A stretch of 64,000 nt of DNA from Calothrix sp. C42_A2020_038 (GCA_015272395.1 JACYLQ010000048.1:124001-188000); one strand, 5' to 3'; counted from the first letter of the stretch, positions 1-9,083 are shown. Notes: generated by a model from the sequence alone, not told the origin. A program made the numbers and translations.

Positions 1-112
1 TTTTACTTGAGTACCCAAAAACATAAGTTGTGATAAACTGTCGCATGACAATTCAGAACTGAATATTCGCAGTGTTACTACAATGACTCGCTCTTCTCAA
101 AGGAAGTTTTTT

Positions 113-643
113 ATGGCTATTTTAGATTCCAAGGGCCGCTTGTTCGGCAAATTCAATCTTCTCGATGTCGGCGCCGTTTTCGTAATCTTATTAGTAGTGA
201 TTAGTATTTTCTTCTTTCCTGGTACAACAGGTTCGGTTGCCCAGGTTAACAGCAAAACTGTACCTATAGAAGTAGACTTGGTTGTACGTGGTTTAAACGT
301 TAGAGATACCCAACGCTTGTACAATAATGATTTCCGTAAAGGTGGTAAAACAAAAGTTATTATCCGCAACCAACCCTACGGTGAAATTTCGATTAAATCA
401 GTTCAAGAGCTTCCTAGAACTCTGAGTGTTCCTCAACCCGATGGTACGGTTAAAGAATTACCTGACCCAAGAAAAAATAACTTTAGTACCGACATGCTTT
501 TGACTTTGGAGGGCAAAGCCAATTTGACTGACAATGGTCCTGTTCTTGGCAACAGTAAAGTTAAAATTGGTATGCCATTTGAGCTAGAAGGTTTCAATTA
601 CAACTTTAATGCTAGTGTTATCGATATACGATTGCCACAGTAG
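113..643 (+). CDS. DUF4330 domain protein, membrane-anchored
   Basis: The N-terminus (MAILDSKGRLFGKFNLLDVG) followed by one hydrophobic segment (about residues 16-36) matches the cyanobacterial DUF4330 family; the remaining 130 or so residues would be a soluble domain outside the membrane anchor. Molecular function is unknown. I start at the ATG at 113 rather than the in-frame ATG at 83 because AGGAAG at 101-106 sits 6 bases upstream of it and the family begins at MAILD. The gene carries a GGCGCC site typical of this genome. The only sign of regulation is a hairpin just after the stop codon. Confidence 0.8.
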   Translation: MAILDSKGRLFGKFNLLDVGAVFVILLVVISIFFFPGTTGSVAQVNSKTVPIEVDLVVRGLNVRDTQRLYNNDFRKGGKTKVIIRNQPYGEISIKSVQELPRTLSVPQPDGTVKELPDPRKNNFSTDMLLTLEGKANLTDNGPVLGNSKVKIGMPFELEGFNYNFNASVIDIRLPQ

Positions 644-652
644 ATATACCGT

Positions 653-687
653 TAGATTCCCGACTTCGTAAAATTTGTCGAGAATCT
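653..687 (+). terminator. Imperfect hairpin after the DUF4330 gene
   Basis: AGATTCCCGAC pairs with GTCGAGAATCT with one mismatch across a 13-base loop, 10 bases after the stop codon. There is no clean T-run, so terminator function is inferred. The same core (GATTCCCGACTT) recurs as a perfect hairpin at 53950-53984. Confidence 0.45.
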
Positions 688-870
688 CATAATCTTATAA
701 GATAAATATATATTTGAAATAATATTTTCAATAAATATATTTAAATATATATTTATATTGACAATTATTAAACTAAATACTTCAGAAATACAGCAGTTTT
801 GAGGTTGCGGGAAGTATATAGATTAAAATCAAATGTATTTAACCGACTTGAAATTTGCTGTAATATTCTC

Positions 871-902
871 TAGCCTCCACTCAAAGGAGGCTATTTGATT
901 TT
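871..902 (+). terminator. Intrinsic-terminator-like hairpin, possible end of a small RNA
   Basis: TAGCCTCC (871-878), loop ACTCAAA, GGAGGCTA (886-893), then TTTGATTTT. The 8 bp stem is perfect and the tail is T-rich. It lies 228 bases after the DUF4330 stop codon and after another hairpin, so it may end an unannotated transcript starting around 780-830. Confidence 0.5.
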
Positions 903-988
903 ATACAAATGTATTTTGTATATCAATGTAGTGGGTAATTAATATTAACAAAAATCGATAGCACTTCCCATTCAAATGAAGCACATAA

Positions 989-1014
989 TAACGGGTACTC
1001 TCTGCCCGTTCCAC
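989..1014. repeat. Palindromic intergenic repeat (GGGCATCC/TGCCCG family, divergent copy)
   Basis: Contains ACGGGTACTCTCTGCCCGTTCC, an imperfect palindrome of the same design as the copies at 21946, 28992, 44325 and 59590. Confidence 0.45.
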
Positions 1015-1424
1015 AGAATTTTTACTAATTAATTTGTACCTCATGGTTGAAAATGCTGTAATATAGTTGTTAAGAAGATATTAACTACATATTATTCTTC
1101 TTTGATTAGAATTAACTGTTTGTTTTTTTGTATTTTTATCTTTTTTATATTTATAAACTTTTATACTTGCCATCAAATTTATGTTACTGTTTAAGTATGA
1201 ATCGACTATATGCTGTAATTTTTGTAACATTTATCAATAATTAAATAATCACAAAGTGCTTATTTGTGCGTGTATACACAATTGGAAACAAAGTAGTTTT
1301 TCATAGGTTTAGATGTAAATTATTGCATCTATAAAAGTGAATTATTGTTAGTTGAAGTTTTTATAAGTCTTCTACCACTTACCTTTCTACCAATTACCTT
1401 TCTACCAATTACCCTAAAAATCCA

Positions 1425-1862
1425 ATGCTCCCATTTGAATTTGTTGTCATTGGTAAACCAGTTTCTCATCAAACAAAAGAACGTAAACGTTTACAGCTTT
1501 GGAAAGAAAAAGTTCGCTCTTCTTCTGTTGCTGTTTGGGATGATCGGGCGCCGTTAGGAGACTGTATACAAGTAACAATTACCCACTATTATGATGCTCC
1601 TTATGGTGATGAGTCGGGAGTTCCAGATAGCGATAATATTGTTAAACCAGTTCGAGATGCATTAAATGGAATTATTTACGTAGATGATTATCAAATCACA
1701 GATTTTGTGAGTCGAAGACGCAATCTCAATGGTTCTTTTCGGATTCGCGGATTATCTTCTGCTCTTGCCGAAGGATTTTGTAGTGGCCAAGAATTTTTAC
1801 ATATCAGAATCGATGCGGCTCCCGACCCTAAAGATTTACTAAGTAAAAATTTACCTAGTTGA
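1425..1862 (+). CDS. RusA-family Holliday junction resolvase-like protein
   Basis: The 145-residue product has the RusA signature: D-x-D-N at about residues 67-70 (PDSDNIVKPVRDALNG) followed by YVDDYQ at about 85-90. These acidic residues bind metal in RusA enzymes, which cut Holliday junctions; the length is near the usual 120-150. It starts at the ATG that gives MLPFEFVVIGKPVSHQ, the typical first strand. RusA genes are often phage-borne, but no other phage gene lies nearby and the gene contains a GGCGCC site, so it looks resident. In cyanobacteria such stand-alone copies may act in recombination; this role is inferred. Confidence 0.8.
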   Translation: MLPFEFVVIGKPVSHQTKERKRLQLWKEKVRSSSVAVWDDRAPLGDCIQVTITHYYDAPYGDESGVPDSDNIVKPVRDALNGIIYVDDYQITDFVSRRRNLNGSFRIRGLSSALAEGFCSGQEFLHIRIDAAPDPKDLLSKNLPS

Positions 1863-2010
1863 ATTAAAAATGATGTATTAGCTCATACGGAGGTCTCTTC
1901 TTTAGTGCTGTTACAATAAACTAGCAGCAGTAAAACGCTTTTGAAAGCATTTATCAGCATTAAAAAGAGAAGTAAATAGATATCTTTTGTATAAAATTTA
2001 CAGCACTCGT

Positions 2011-2319
2011 ATGAGCAACCCAATAAATCAGAATCGCCTCGAACATAAGCGATTGTTAAAGCTAGCGCGCGAGTACCGTGAGCAAGGCTATTCTGTTTGT
2101 ATTTATCCATCTTCAGACAGGCTACCTCCAACTTTAGCTGACTGCTCCCTCGATTTGATTGCTGAAAACGGTTCCAAAGTCGTTGCAGCAAACGTACGCT
2201 CGCGCGAAAGTTTGAGCTTGAATGGTTCACTTTCTTTATTACGAATCAGTGAAACTGTCAAGGAAATACCTGGGTGGGAGTTTGAGTTAGTTGTCACCAA
2301 CACACGCAAAAAAAATTAG
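2011..2319 (+). CDS. Conserved cyanobacterial protein with a degenerate PD-(D/E)XK-like core
   Basis: The product (102 residues from the ATG at 2011; a TTG at 1987 would add eight) has the layout of a small cyanobacterial family: a helix (KLAREYREQGYSV), LDLIAENGSKVVAANVRSR, and a closing strand (GWEFELVVTN). In relatives the central part reads like PD-x(n)-ExK of nuclease folds. Here the ExK position is NVR, so the catalytic Glu and Lys appear to be lost. The family resemblance comes from recall, not a search. Function is unknown. No clear ribosome-binding site precedes either start. Confidence 0.55.
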   Translation: MSNPINQNRLEHKRLLKLAREYREQGYSVCIYPSSDRLPPTLADCSLDLIAENGSKVVAANVRSRESLSLNGSLSLLRISETVKEIPGWEFELVVTNTRKKN

Positions 2320-2346
2320 AGTAGAGATTTGACATATAACGTCTCT

Positions 2347-2420
2347 ATTGGTTTGTGTCATAAGTTTTGGTCGTATAAAAAAATGTCTTGTGGGTCAGGC
2401 ATCCTTGTTCCACAACACTG
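2347..2420. repeat. Copy of a dispersed intergenic repeat
   Basis: The segment GGTTTGTGTCATAAGTTTTG followed by CTTGTGGGTCAGGCATCC and TTGTTCCACAAC is shared in order with 40565-40650 and, partly, with 44510-44640 and the ends of the element at 6900-7210. Confidence 0.55.
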
Positions 2421-2431
2421 TAAAGTAAAGA

Positions 2432-2456
2432 CCCCGTCCTTAAGGACGGGGACTTT
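2432..2456. terminator. Bidirectional terminator between convergent genes
   Basis: CCCCGTCC (2432-2439), TTAA, GGACGGGG (2444-2451), then ACTTTT; on the other strand the stem is followed by TCTTTACTTT. It sits between the + gene ending at 2319 and the stop of bvdR at 2462, so it can serve both. Confidence 0.8.
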
Positions 2457-2461
2457 TACAT

Positions 2462-3460
2462 TTACTCAACCACAATAGTCAAACCAGTTCGCACTGAGCG
2501 TAAAGCTGCATCTGCGACTTTCATCGTATATAAGCTTTGTTCTGGAGTGATATATAGTGGAGTACCGTTTACGAGATGGTCTAAAACCATGCTCGTATCT
2601 TTACTAAATAGACCTTTACGGCTACTTATTTCGATAGGCATAGTTTGTTCGGGACGTATTATTACACCTTCATCTTCATTAAAAATCAATCCACCGTGTT
2701 CACCGTGAATTTCAAATTTACGCTCGTTTTGCCAGAGAGTTTCACCTTTACCATAAACAATCTGTCCTAACAGTCCGCTTTCAAATACAAGTTGAGCTAC
2801 ACAGAAACAACTTTGGTAATATTCATCTTCAACTTGCCAAAAACGCTGGTGGCAGTTCACTGTTACAACTTTACCAAATAAATCGACGAGACGATGCAAC
2901 CTGGATAAAGCACCTATAAGAGGGAACCCAAACATCTCATGATTATAAGTCCATTTGCGAGGAGCAGGACGCTGAGATTTGGTAGTGTTGTAGCAAACGT
3001 AAAAAATATGACCGACTTCTGATAAATGTTGTTTGATGCTTTGGTGTATTCCACCCAGAAGTTCGATGTGTTCGACGTGAAGAAGCTTGTTTTTGTCTTT
3101 GGCTAGAGCAATTAATTCCTCTGCTTCAACCACATTCAGCGCGAGAGGATACTCAACTACAACATGCTTTCCGCATTCGAGTGCAGCACGAGTAATCATG
3201 CTATGGTAACAATTTATAGTAGATATAATCACTAAATCTATATCAGGTGATTCGATTAATTGCTGCCAGGAACGCATTGCTTGAGTTTGAGAAGAAGCTG
3301 CTAGAGATTCAGTCCGTTCAAAATTACTACCAGCAATTGCTATTAAATCAGCTTTATCAATTTGCTGCGTTGCTTCCGCTCGCAGCTTTGCTGCATACCC
3401 AGTACCAACTAAGCCAACACCGATACGCGCGGTGGATTCATGTGTTGAGGAATCGTACAT
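2462..3460 (-). CDS. bvdR: Biliverdin reductase (Gfo/Idh/MocA fold)
   Basis: BvdR reduces biliverdin IXalpha to bilirubin with NAD(P)H in the cytoplasm, part of phycobilin metabolism. An N-terminal Rossmann motif (GVGLVGTGYAAKLRAEA, residues 14-30) is followed by VVVEYPLAL and HVEHIELLGG, then RKWTYNHEMFGFPL, GQIVYGKGE and a closing SSRKGLF-DT-VLDHL block. These match cyanobacterial BvdR rather than generic Gfo/Idh/MocA dehydrogenases, which usually have EKP where this one has EYP. The length of 332 is usual. The gene stands alone and converges on the small + gene upstream, with a strong terminator between them. The assignment rests on recalled similarity to the Synechocystis enzyme. Confidence 0.85.
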   Translation of the reverse strand: MYDSSTHESTARIGVGLVGTGYAAKLRAEATQQIDKADLIAIAGSNFERTESLAASSQTQAMRSWQQLIESPDIDLVIISTINCYHSMITRAALECGKHVVVEYPLALNVVEAEELIALAKDKNKLLHVEHIELLGGIHQSIKQHLSEVGHIFYVCYNTTKSQRPAPRKWTYNHEMFGFPLIGALSRLHRLVDLFGKVVTVNCHQRFWQVEDEYYQSCFCVAQLVFESGLLGQIVYGKGETLWQNERKFEIHGEHGGLIFNEDEGVIIRPEQTMPIEISSRKGLFSKDTSMVLDHLVNGTPLYITPEQSLYTMKVADAALRSVRTGLTIVVE

Positions 3461-4119
<659 letters not shown>

Positions 4120-4192
4120 TAGCATAAACCCCTCAAATTTCTGATTACTTGTACAAGTTATCAAGTTTGTAGAGAAACGCAAATTTACTTAG

Positions 4193-4233
4193 CATAAAAG
4201 GGAGTGTATTCCCTTTTATGTGTCGTTTTTTTG
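4193..4233 (+). terminator. Strong intrinsic terminator after petF
   Basis: CATAAAAGGGA (4193-4203), loop GTGTAT, TCCCTTTTATG (4210-4220): a perfect 11 bp stem followed by TGTCGTTTTTTT. It lies 73 bases after the petF stop and just ahead of the convergent SpoIID-domain gene. Confidence 0.85.
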
Positions 4234-4238
4234 TGCAT

Positions 4239-5897
4239 TCACTGTTTGATTTTCTCGTTAAGAGCTTGAATTTGCGTACCAGGGTAGTAGAACTCAAGGA
4301 TTTTAGCACTCGACCAACCAAGTTTTGCTAAGTTTTGCGCTCCAACTTGACTTAAGCCAACGCCATGTCCCATGCCACCACCAACGAATGCGTAACCCCA
4401 CAAGTTTGATGACCCTTTGTTGAGTGGTTCCAGGTAAAACAATGTACTTATCGGCGCCGTAAAGGCACTGCGAACTTCATCTTTATTGAGATGGAATGAA
4501 CCAATATCAGTATTTATCTCTAGCTTCAGAATACGTCCACTGTTACTACGCTCGACTACCTTCATTTCTTTCACTTCTTTAAGTTTGGCAAAGGGACTTT
4601 TCTTCACTGCTAAGAATTTCTGCAATGTTTTGGTTATATTCTCTATTGGCGACTCGCGGCGCCAGCGAAATAATTCCCAACCAGTTTCGTTAAACCCTTC
4701 CTTTTTGTTTATAAAGGCTTGGAGGTTACTTTCTTGTTGTAGTGATTGTCGTGACAAGTCCCATAAGCGATTTGGCGCATCTACCACTGGTCGTAAATAC
4801 GAACGGTCATCCCCGTTCCAGACATCAGAAAATGAAGCCGTTACTCCACCTGTACTTGCTGAATACAATGCATCAACTAACTGATTTTTATATGTTAGTA
4901 CCATTCCTCTTGTACTAGTGATTGCTTTGTCAGTAGTTTTTGAAACACCTTTTAAGCCGTAATAAACTTGACAATGCGTATCGGCACATAACTGATAATT
5001 ATCAACTGCAAACCTACGTATATTTCGCAGAGCATATGTTCGAGCAATTATAGCTTGTGCTTCAAGTGCAGGCATCGGAGCATTAATACCAATTTCATAA
5101 GGCACAACCCCACGTAAATATGTCTCCAAAGGTACGTTATTTACAAGACTGTAAGTACCATAAGCGTTAGGTTGCACTTGTAAGTTACCAGGAAATAACC
5201 GCGCCGATTTTGGATTCAGAGTATCTTTCTTATCTTGATTACTTTGTTGATTTGGTGTTTTTACATCTTTGTCGTCAATTTTCTTACCCTGATTGACTAC
5301 AATCAAGTTTTTTTGACTACTAATAAATAGCGAATTAACTTTGTAGCGCTTGTCTCCTAGCTCCCAACTCACAACTGGTACCTGTTTGACAACTTCAGTC
5401 TCGAGGAAAGGAGTTTTTCTACCACTTGCTTGTAGGGTCTGCAATAGCAATCGTCTTAACAGTGGAGTACTGTATATATTACGAGAAGCCCAAACTTGCC
5501 AGCGCTCTGGTTGAGCAATCTCAACTTCAATCCCCAACTGGCGCCATCTTTGAGCATTATCTTCCGCTGTTTCAAAAGTGCGGAAAACTCCCAAAACTAC
5601 CCGCTCATCAATAACTGGTTTCGCAAGTCGCTGCATTACAACTTCTAATCGCACGGGTTTATCGGTACTGAGTGTTTCCTCACCCTTACTTGTCCGAAAA
5701 CTTAACTGTAACTTGTCCCCCTTAGTCGGTTCAAGTTGCAACAAATCTTTTGGATTATTGCCAAACCTTTGTACAATCCCAATCTTTAACTCTACATCTG
5801 TCTTATCTGTATGACTACCTGGCGATGCCCCTGTTAATCCCAACAGGCAAAACATCGTCAGCGTCGTGTAGTACAATCGCCCACATAAGGTCTTCAT
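4239..5897 (-). CDS. SpoIID/LytB-domain secreted protein
   Basis: The C-terminal half has the SpoIID/LytB pattern: PYEIG, LEAQAIIARTYAL, the YSASTGG block and a closing GGGMGHGVGLSQVGAQNLAK followed by WSSAKILEFYYPGT. In sporulating bacteria SpoIID is a lytic transglycosylase; cyanobacterial members probably act on peptidoglycan, but their role is not established. The middle has a segment resembling SPOR (VVLGVFRTFETAEDNAQRW). I place the start at 5897, where MKTLCGRLYYTTLTMFCLLG is a good signal peptide, giving about 552 residues; an ATG at 5975 would add 26 residues ahead of the signal. It converges with petF across the terminator. Confidence 0.8.
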   Translation of the reverse strand: MKTLCGRLYYTTLTMFCLLGLTGASPGSHTDKTDVELKIGIVQRFGNNPKDLLQLEPTKGDKLQLSFRTSKGEETLSTDKPVRLEVVMQRLAKPVIDERVVLGVFRTFETAEDNAQRWRQLGIEVEIAQPERWQVWASRNIYSTPLLRRLLLQTLQASGRKTPFLETEVVKQVPVVSWELGDKRYKVNSLFISSQKNLIVVNQGKKIDDKDVKTPNQQSNQDKKDTLNPKSARLFPGNLQVQPNAYGTYSLVNNVPLETYLRGVVPYEIGINAPMPALEAQAIIARTYALRNIRRFAVDNYQLCADTHCQVYYGLKGVSKTTDKAITSTRGMVLTYKNQLVDALYSASTGGVTASFSDVWNGDDRSYLRPVVDAPNRLWDLSRQSLQQESNLQAFINKKEGFNETGWELFRWRRESPIENITKTLQKFLAVKKSPFAKLKEVKEMKVVERSNSGRILKLEINTDIGSFHLNKDEVRSAFTAPISTLFYLEPLNKGSSNLWGYAFVGGGMGHGVGLSQVGAQNLAKLGWSSAKILEFYYPGTQIQALNEKIKQ

Positions 5898-6093
5898 AGA
5901 AAAGCTCTTTTTTTCTTGCCATAACTTACACGCACCCGATGCATTCATATCTCGATTGTAGTAATTTTGTAGCATAAATTGTCTAATTTATCACATTACT
6001 AATGTGTTTAATTATTTATTCTCAGGTTGTCAAACGAAGTCGTAATGAGTATGATTTAAGTAGAGAGACATAAAATTAGTTGGTAAAAACAGC

Positions 6094-6357
6094 ATGGTGA
6101 GAGTCCAAGAAATACGATTAGATGAGATTCGGCGCCCTTTACCCCGTGAAAATGACCCAGAGAAAGTAAAATTATTGATGGCGTCGATAGCAGAAATCGG
6201 GCAACAAGAGCCGATAGACGTGTTGGAAGTGGATGGACAGTATTACGGTTTTTCGGGATGTCATCGTTACGAAGCATGTCAGCGTTTGGGTCAAGACACA
6301 ATTCTTGCTAGAGTTCGTAAGGCGCCGCGTAGCGTACTTAAGATGCATATCGCGTAA
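6094..6357 (+). CDS. srx: Sulfiredoxin
   Basis: Sulfiredoxin uses ATP to repair 2-Cys peroxiredoxins that have been over-oxidised to the sulfinic acid. The 87-residue ParB-like protein carries the diagnostic FSGCHRYEA motif with the catalytic Cys56, and the N-terminal block IRLDEIRRPLPREN. The length matches the family. It lies 52 bases upstream of dps on the same strand, so the two oxidative stress genes may be co-transcribed. Confidence 0.9.
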   Translation: MVRVQEIRLDEIRRPLPRENDPEKVKLLMASIAEIGQQEPIDVLEVDGQYYGFSGCHRYEACQRLGQDTILARVRKAPRSVLKMHIA

Positions 6358-6409
6358 TTATTGTTAGCCAGTCTTTAATTTAACAACTCAGGAGAAAATT
6401 TACATAACT

Positions 6410-6895
6410 ATGATGACTCAAGTAACTTCAATAAATATCGGTATTGACGACTCCAAGCGTGCCCAAATTGCTGAAGGGCTATCACGTTTACTTGCAGACA
6501 CTTATACTTTGTACCTCAAGACGCACAATTTTCACTGGAATGTCACAGGTCCGATGTTTCAAACCCTGCATTTAATGTTTGAAACCCAATATACTGAGTT
6601 AGCGCAGGCAGTTGACTTAATTGCCGAACGTATCCGCGCCCTTGGTCATCCGGCGCCAGGAACCTACAGTGAGTATGTCAAATTAAGCTCAATTCCTGAA
6701 ACAGTAGGAGTTCCAAAAGCAAAAGAAATGATTCGCTTGCTTGTAGAAGGACAAGAAGCAGTGGTAAGAACTGCACGCTCAATTTTTCCTATCATTGAAG
6801 AAGTCAACGACGAACCCACTGCTGACTTGCTAACACAGCGGATGCAGGTACATGAAAAAACTGCTTGGATGTTGCGGAGTTTACTCGAAGAGTAA
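6410..6895 (+). CDS. dps: Dps-family ferritin-like DNA protection protein
   Basis: Dps proteins form 12-subunit shells that oxidise and store iron using hydrogen peroxide. The signature [17 protein letters not shown] (about residues 38-54) and [20 protein letters not shown] (about 59-78) supply the His, Asp and Glu ligands of the intersubunit ferroxidase centre. Length 161 is usual. Two adjacent ATG codons (6410, 6413) are possible starts; an AGGAG is present but about 15 bases away, so it does not decide between them. The sulfiredoxin gene just upstream gives an oxidative stress context. Cyanobacteria have several Dps paralogues; which one this is cannot be told here. Confidence 0.9.
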   Translation: MMTQVTSINIGIDDSKRAQIAEGLSRLLADTYTLYLKTHNFHWNVTGPMFQTLHLMFETQYTELAQAVDLIAERIRALGHPAPGTYSEYVKLSSIPETVGVPKAKEMIRLLVEGQEAVVRTARSIFPIIEEVNDEPTADLLTQRMQVHEKTAWMLRSLLEE

Positions 6896-6899
6896 CAAA

Positions 6900-7210
6900 A
6901 CAACGTAGTAGTTCGTGGCATTAAATTTGGTGTGTCGGCTGGCAACGGATGTAGCGGATGTAACGGTACCTGTTATTTGTTATACTCTAGACAGCAGAAA
7001 ACTAAACTTTCCTTGTAAGTTGGGGAGCCTATTAGGAAGCGCGGGTTCCCCTACCTACGGGTTGTGATCTAAAAGTTCATTTCCCAACCGTGTTTAGTAT
7101 ACAAACAAAGTCTAGTTATTTAAAATCAACTATCCGTTACATCCGTTCATCATCCGTTGCAACCTTTCTACCTACCAAAACTTGTGATACAGACCACTAC
7201 ACAAGCAGCT
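6900..7210. mobile_element. MITE-like element with long imperfect terminal inverted repeats
   Basis: The left end (about 6905-6971) and the inverted right end (about 7130-7206) align over about 65 bases: GTAGT-GT-TGT...TTTGGT...GCAACGGATG..CGGATGTAACGG. The interior has no gene but contains a hairpin (GGGGAGCC/GGTTCCCC, 7022-7054). There is no transposase. Related end sequences occur at 2347, 19160, 40565 and 44277-44640. It fills the spacer between dps and the HTH gene. Target-site duplications could not be fixed by eye. Confidence 0.5.
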
Positions 7211-7291
7211 AACTGGTCATAGTCTTCAGCCGTAGTGTCTTGAGGAGTTTAAGAGTTGACCTCATAACTTATTAATCATAACTTTCTAAAA

Positions 7292-7969
7292 ATGCCTGAC
7301 TTTACTCCCCAACTACAAAATCTAATCAAACAAGCTGGTATTCCTTCTCTGAAAGCATTAAGCCGTAGTGCTAACGTTTCGGAACGCCAAATTTTACGCT
7401 TGCGACGGGGTGAAGTCGAGGAAATAAGAGTATCGGTTTTAGTAAAGCTATCACAAGCTTTGAAAATAGGTGTAGAGGAGTTGGTTCAAAATTTCTCTAG
7501 CATGGACAAAGAATCACAAGTAAATTTAATTGATAATAATAAAAATATAATTAAAAGTAATGATAAGGAATTACTGAAAAAAATAACAGAATTGGAACGT
7601 GAGTATTTATTGTTACAACAGCAACTGGAGCAACAGAAAGACCAGCTCAAGCAAGAATTTCAGCAGGAAAGTTTGGAAGTATTAGAGTCATTGTTGACTC
7701 AGTTGCCTACAGTCGCGCGTGCATGTCGAGAGAACCCGCAATTACCCGCAAGCAATATTCTACCGCTGGTGCAAAAACCACTTGAGCAATTGCAGCAAAA
7801 CTGGGGAGTTGAAGTAATGGCGTCAGTAGGAGAAGAAATACCCTATGACCCTCAGTTTCATCAGCTAATGGATGGAACAGCACAACCAGGTGAACTCGTG
7901 AGAGTTCGGTATGTTGGATATCGTCAAGGTGAAAAGTTATTGTACCGAGTCAAGGTTAGTCCAGCATAG
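7292..7969 (+). CDS. XRE-type HTH protein with coiled coil and GrpE-like C-terminus
   Basis: Residues 1-70 form a helix-turn-helix (SLKALSRSANVSERQILRLRRGE, VLVKLSQALKIGVEELV) of the XRE type. Residues about 85-130 are a Gln/Glu-rich coiled coil (LEREYLLLQQQLEQQKDQL). The C-terminus (GVEVMASVGEEIPYDPQFHQ ... GELVRVRYVGYRQGEKLLYRVKVSP) resembles the beta domain of GrpE, the nucleotide exchange factor of DnaK: G-x(6)-G-x(3)-DP-x-H then G-x(7)-GY-x-G. The N-terminal HTH is not part of GrpE. It may be a DNA-binding regulator coupled to DnaK; that is inference. It is a lone gene between a MITE-like element and a long spacer. Confidence 0.65.
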   Translation: MPDFTPQLQNLIKQAGIPSLKALSRSANVSERQILRLRRGEVEEIRVSVLVKLSQALKIGVEELVQNFSSMDKESQVNLIDNNKNIIKSNDKELLKKITELEREYLLLQQQLEQQKDQLKQEFQQESLEVLESLLTQLPTVARACRENPQLPASNILPLVQKPLEQLQQNWGVEVMASVGEEIPYDPQFHQLMDGTAQPGELVRVRYVGYRQGEKLLYRVKVSPA

Positions 7970-8753
7970 GAAACAAACACCAATAATTTTGAAAGAAAAA
8001 TGTTAGTGTTTTCAAAAAGTTGGGAATACTCTGTTATAGAGGTGAAAGCCTTATCTAATCCCAGTAAAGCTGGTTTATTCCATTGCTCCCGGCTAAATCT
8101 CTTACCAATTGAGGATAGTAAGTCTGAAGGAGGACAAGATATTTGATGAGTGGCTGTACGATTCATGGTTACTCGTTAATAATTGTCCGTTAAAACGTAA
8201 GCTAAATTCTGATCCGAAATTGGTTAGTGTCTTTCTCCGGATTATCACAGGTACATCACTGAGCGATTATCGCAGACCGTGAGCGTCGTTGGGTGCTACT
8301 CAACGGCGCCTGCTGTCGCCAAATTAAATTAATTCGGATTATAATTTGTGATTGTGGGTGTCATATTAAATCAATCACATAGTACAGGGAAAGCTTGTTA
8401 AAATTATTTACCACGGATTACGGATTTTTACTTAAGTCATATCATACCCGGTCAAGTAACCGTAATTAAATCCTCATAGAGACGCACAAAACCGAAGTGT
8501 CTTTACAAAATTATGCCTATTATGGGCAATCAACCGGACATGATAGAATTTGAATTCTAAGCATTATTTTTGTAGCTGCATAAGTGGCTGATACATATCT
8601 ACATAATACTTGCTTACATTGAATTCAATGGATAAGAAGATTTAGCATAAAAACAATATGAATTGAAAGTTGGCAACAATTTTTAAAATGAATTATGATT
8701 AACTTAATCTTACCTTTGTCAAAATCGAATTTATACTAGTAATTTCATTAAGC
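7970..8753. other. 784-base spacer, no supported gene
   Basis: A leftward 80-codon open frame (8166-7924) overlaps the end of the HTH gene and has no recognisable family, so it is not called. A GC-richer patch at about 8230-8325, including a GGCGCC site, could fold but matches no RNA family I know. The last 350 bases are AT-rich and should contain the STAS-gene promoter. Confidence 0.45.
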
Positions 8754-9083
8754 ATGTTGACACAAGAAGTAAAAATTTTTCAGCCAAGCGGAAGTTTAGA
8801 TGCTGCCAAATCGCAAGCATTTCGCCAAGAAATTGCTAGGATAGTCGAAGATGGCGCAAAAATTGTCCTTGTTGACCTTAAAAATGTCACATTTATGGAT
8901 AGTTCAGGGCTTGGTGCTTTAGTATTAGCGTTTAAGACATTGAGAGCATCTAATAGTAAGTTGGTACTGTGTTCAATTAATGAGCAAATTCGCATACTTT
9001 TTGAATTAACAGGCATGGATAAGGTATTTGATATTTTCGCTAATCAAGACGAATTTCAAAAATCCTTGATGTCGGTGACTTAA
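8754..9083 (+). CDS. STAS-domain anti-sigma factor antagonist
   Basis: This 109-residue single-domain protein has the STAS fold of SpoIIAA/RsbV: a first strand (EVKIFQPSGSLDAAKSQAF) and the phosphorylation loop VTFMDSSGLGALVLAF, with Ser at about 50-51 as the phosphoacceptor. Such proteins release sigma factors or other targets from a kinase/anti-sigma partner and are dephosphorylated by PP2C enzymes. The gene for exactly such a phosphatase (REC-PP2C) lies convergent, 31 bases away, so the two are likely partners in a switching pathway. No kinase of that type is in the window. Confidence 0.88.
   Translation: MLTQEVKIFQPSGSLDAAKSQAFRQEIARIVEDGAKIVLVDLKNVTFMDSSGLGALVLAFKTLRASNSKLVLCSINEQIRILFELTGMDKVFDIFANQDEFQKSLMSVT

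Larger units (their letters stand above)
644..1424. other. AT-rich gene-free spacer with two hairpins
   Basis: No credible coding sequence was found. The spacer holds the hairpin at 653-687, a perfect terminator-like hairpin at 871-893, a palindromic repeat at 989-1014 and a short tandem duplication of CTTTCTACCAATTAC at about 1382-1416. The terminator-like hairpin with no gene just before it leaves room for a small RNA. Confidence 0.6.

Noticed and set aside
1345-1557. Rightward 70-codon open frame overlapping the RusA-like gene
   Set aside because: It is out of frame with the RusA motifs and begins in a short tandem duplication.
1425-1862. RusA-like gene as evidence of a prophage
   Set aside because: No integrase, terminase, capsid or lysis gene is nearby and the gene has the resident GGCGCC word.
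7924-8166. Leftward 80-codon open frame
   Set aside because: It overlaps the end of the HTH/GrpE-like gene on the other strand, has no recognisable domain and no ribosome-binding site.
8230-8325. GC-richer patch that might be a structured RNA
   Set aside because: No match to tRNA, SRP RNA, tmRNA, 6S or RNase P features that I could recognise; left as part of the spacer.
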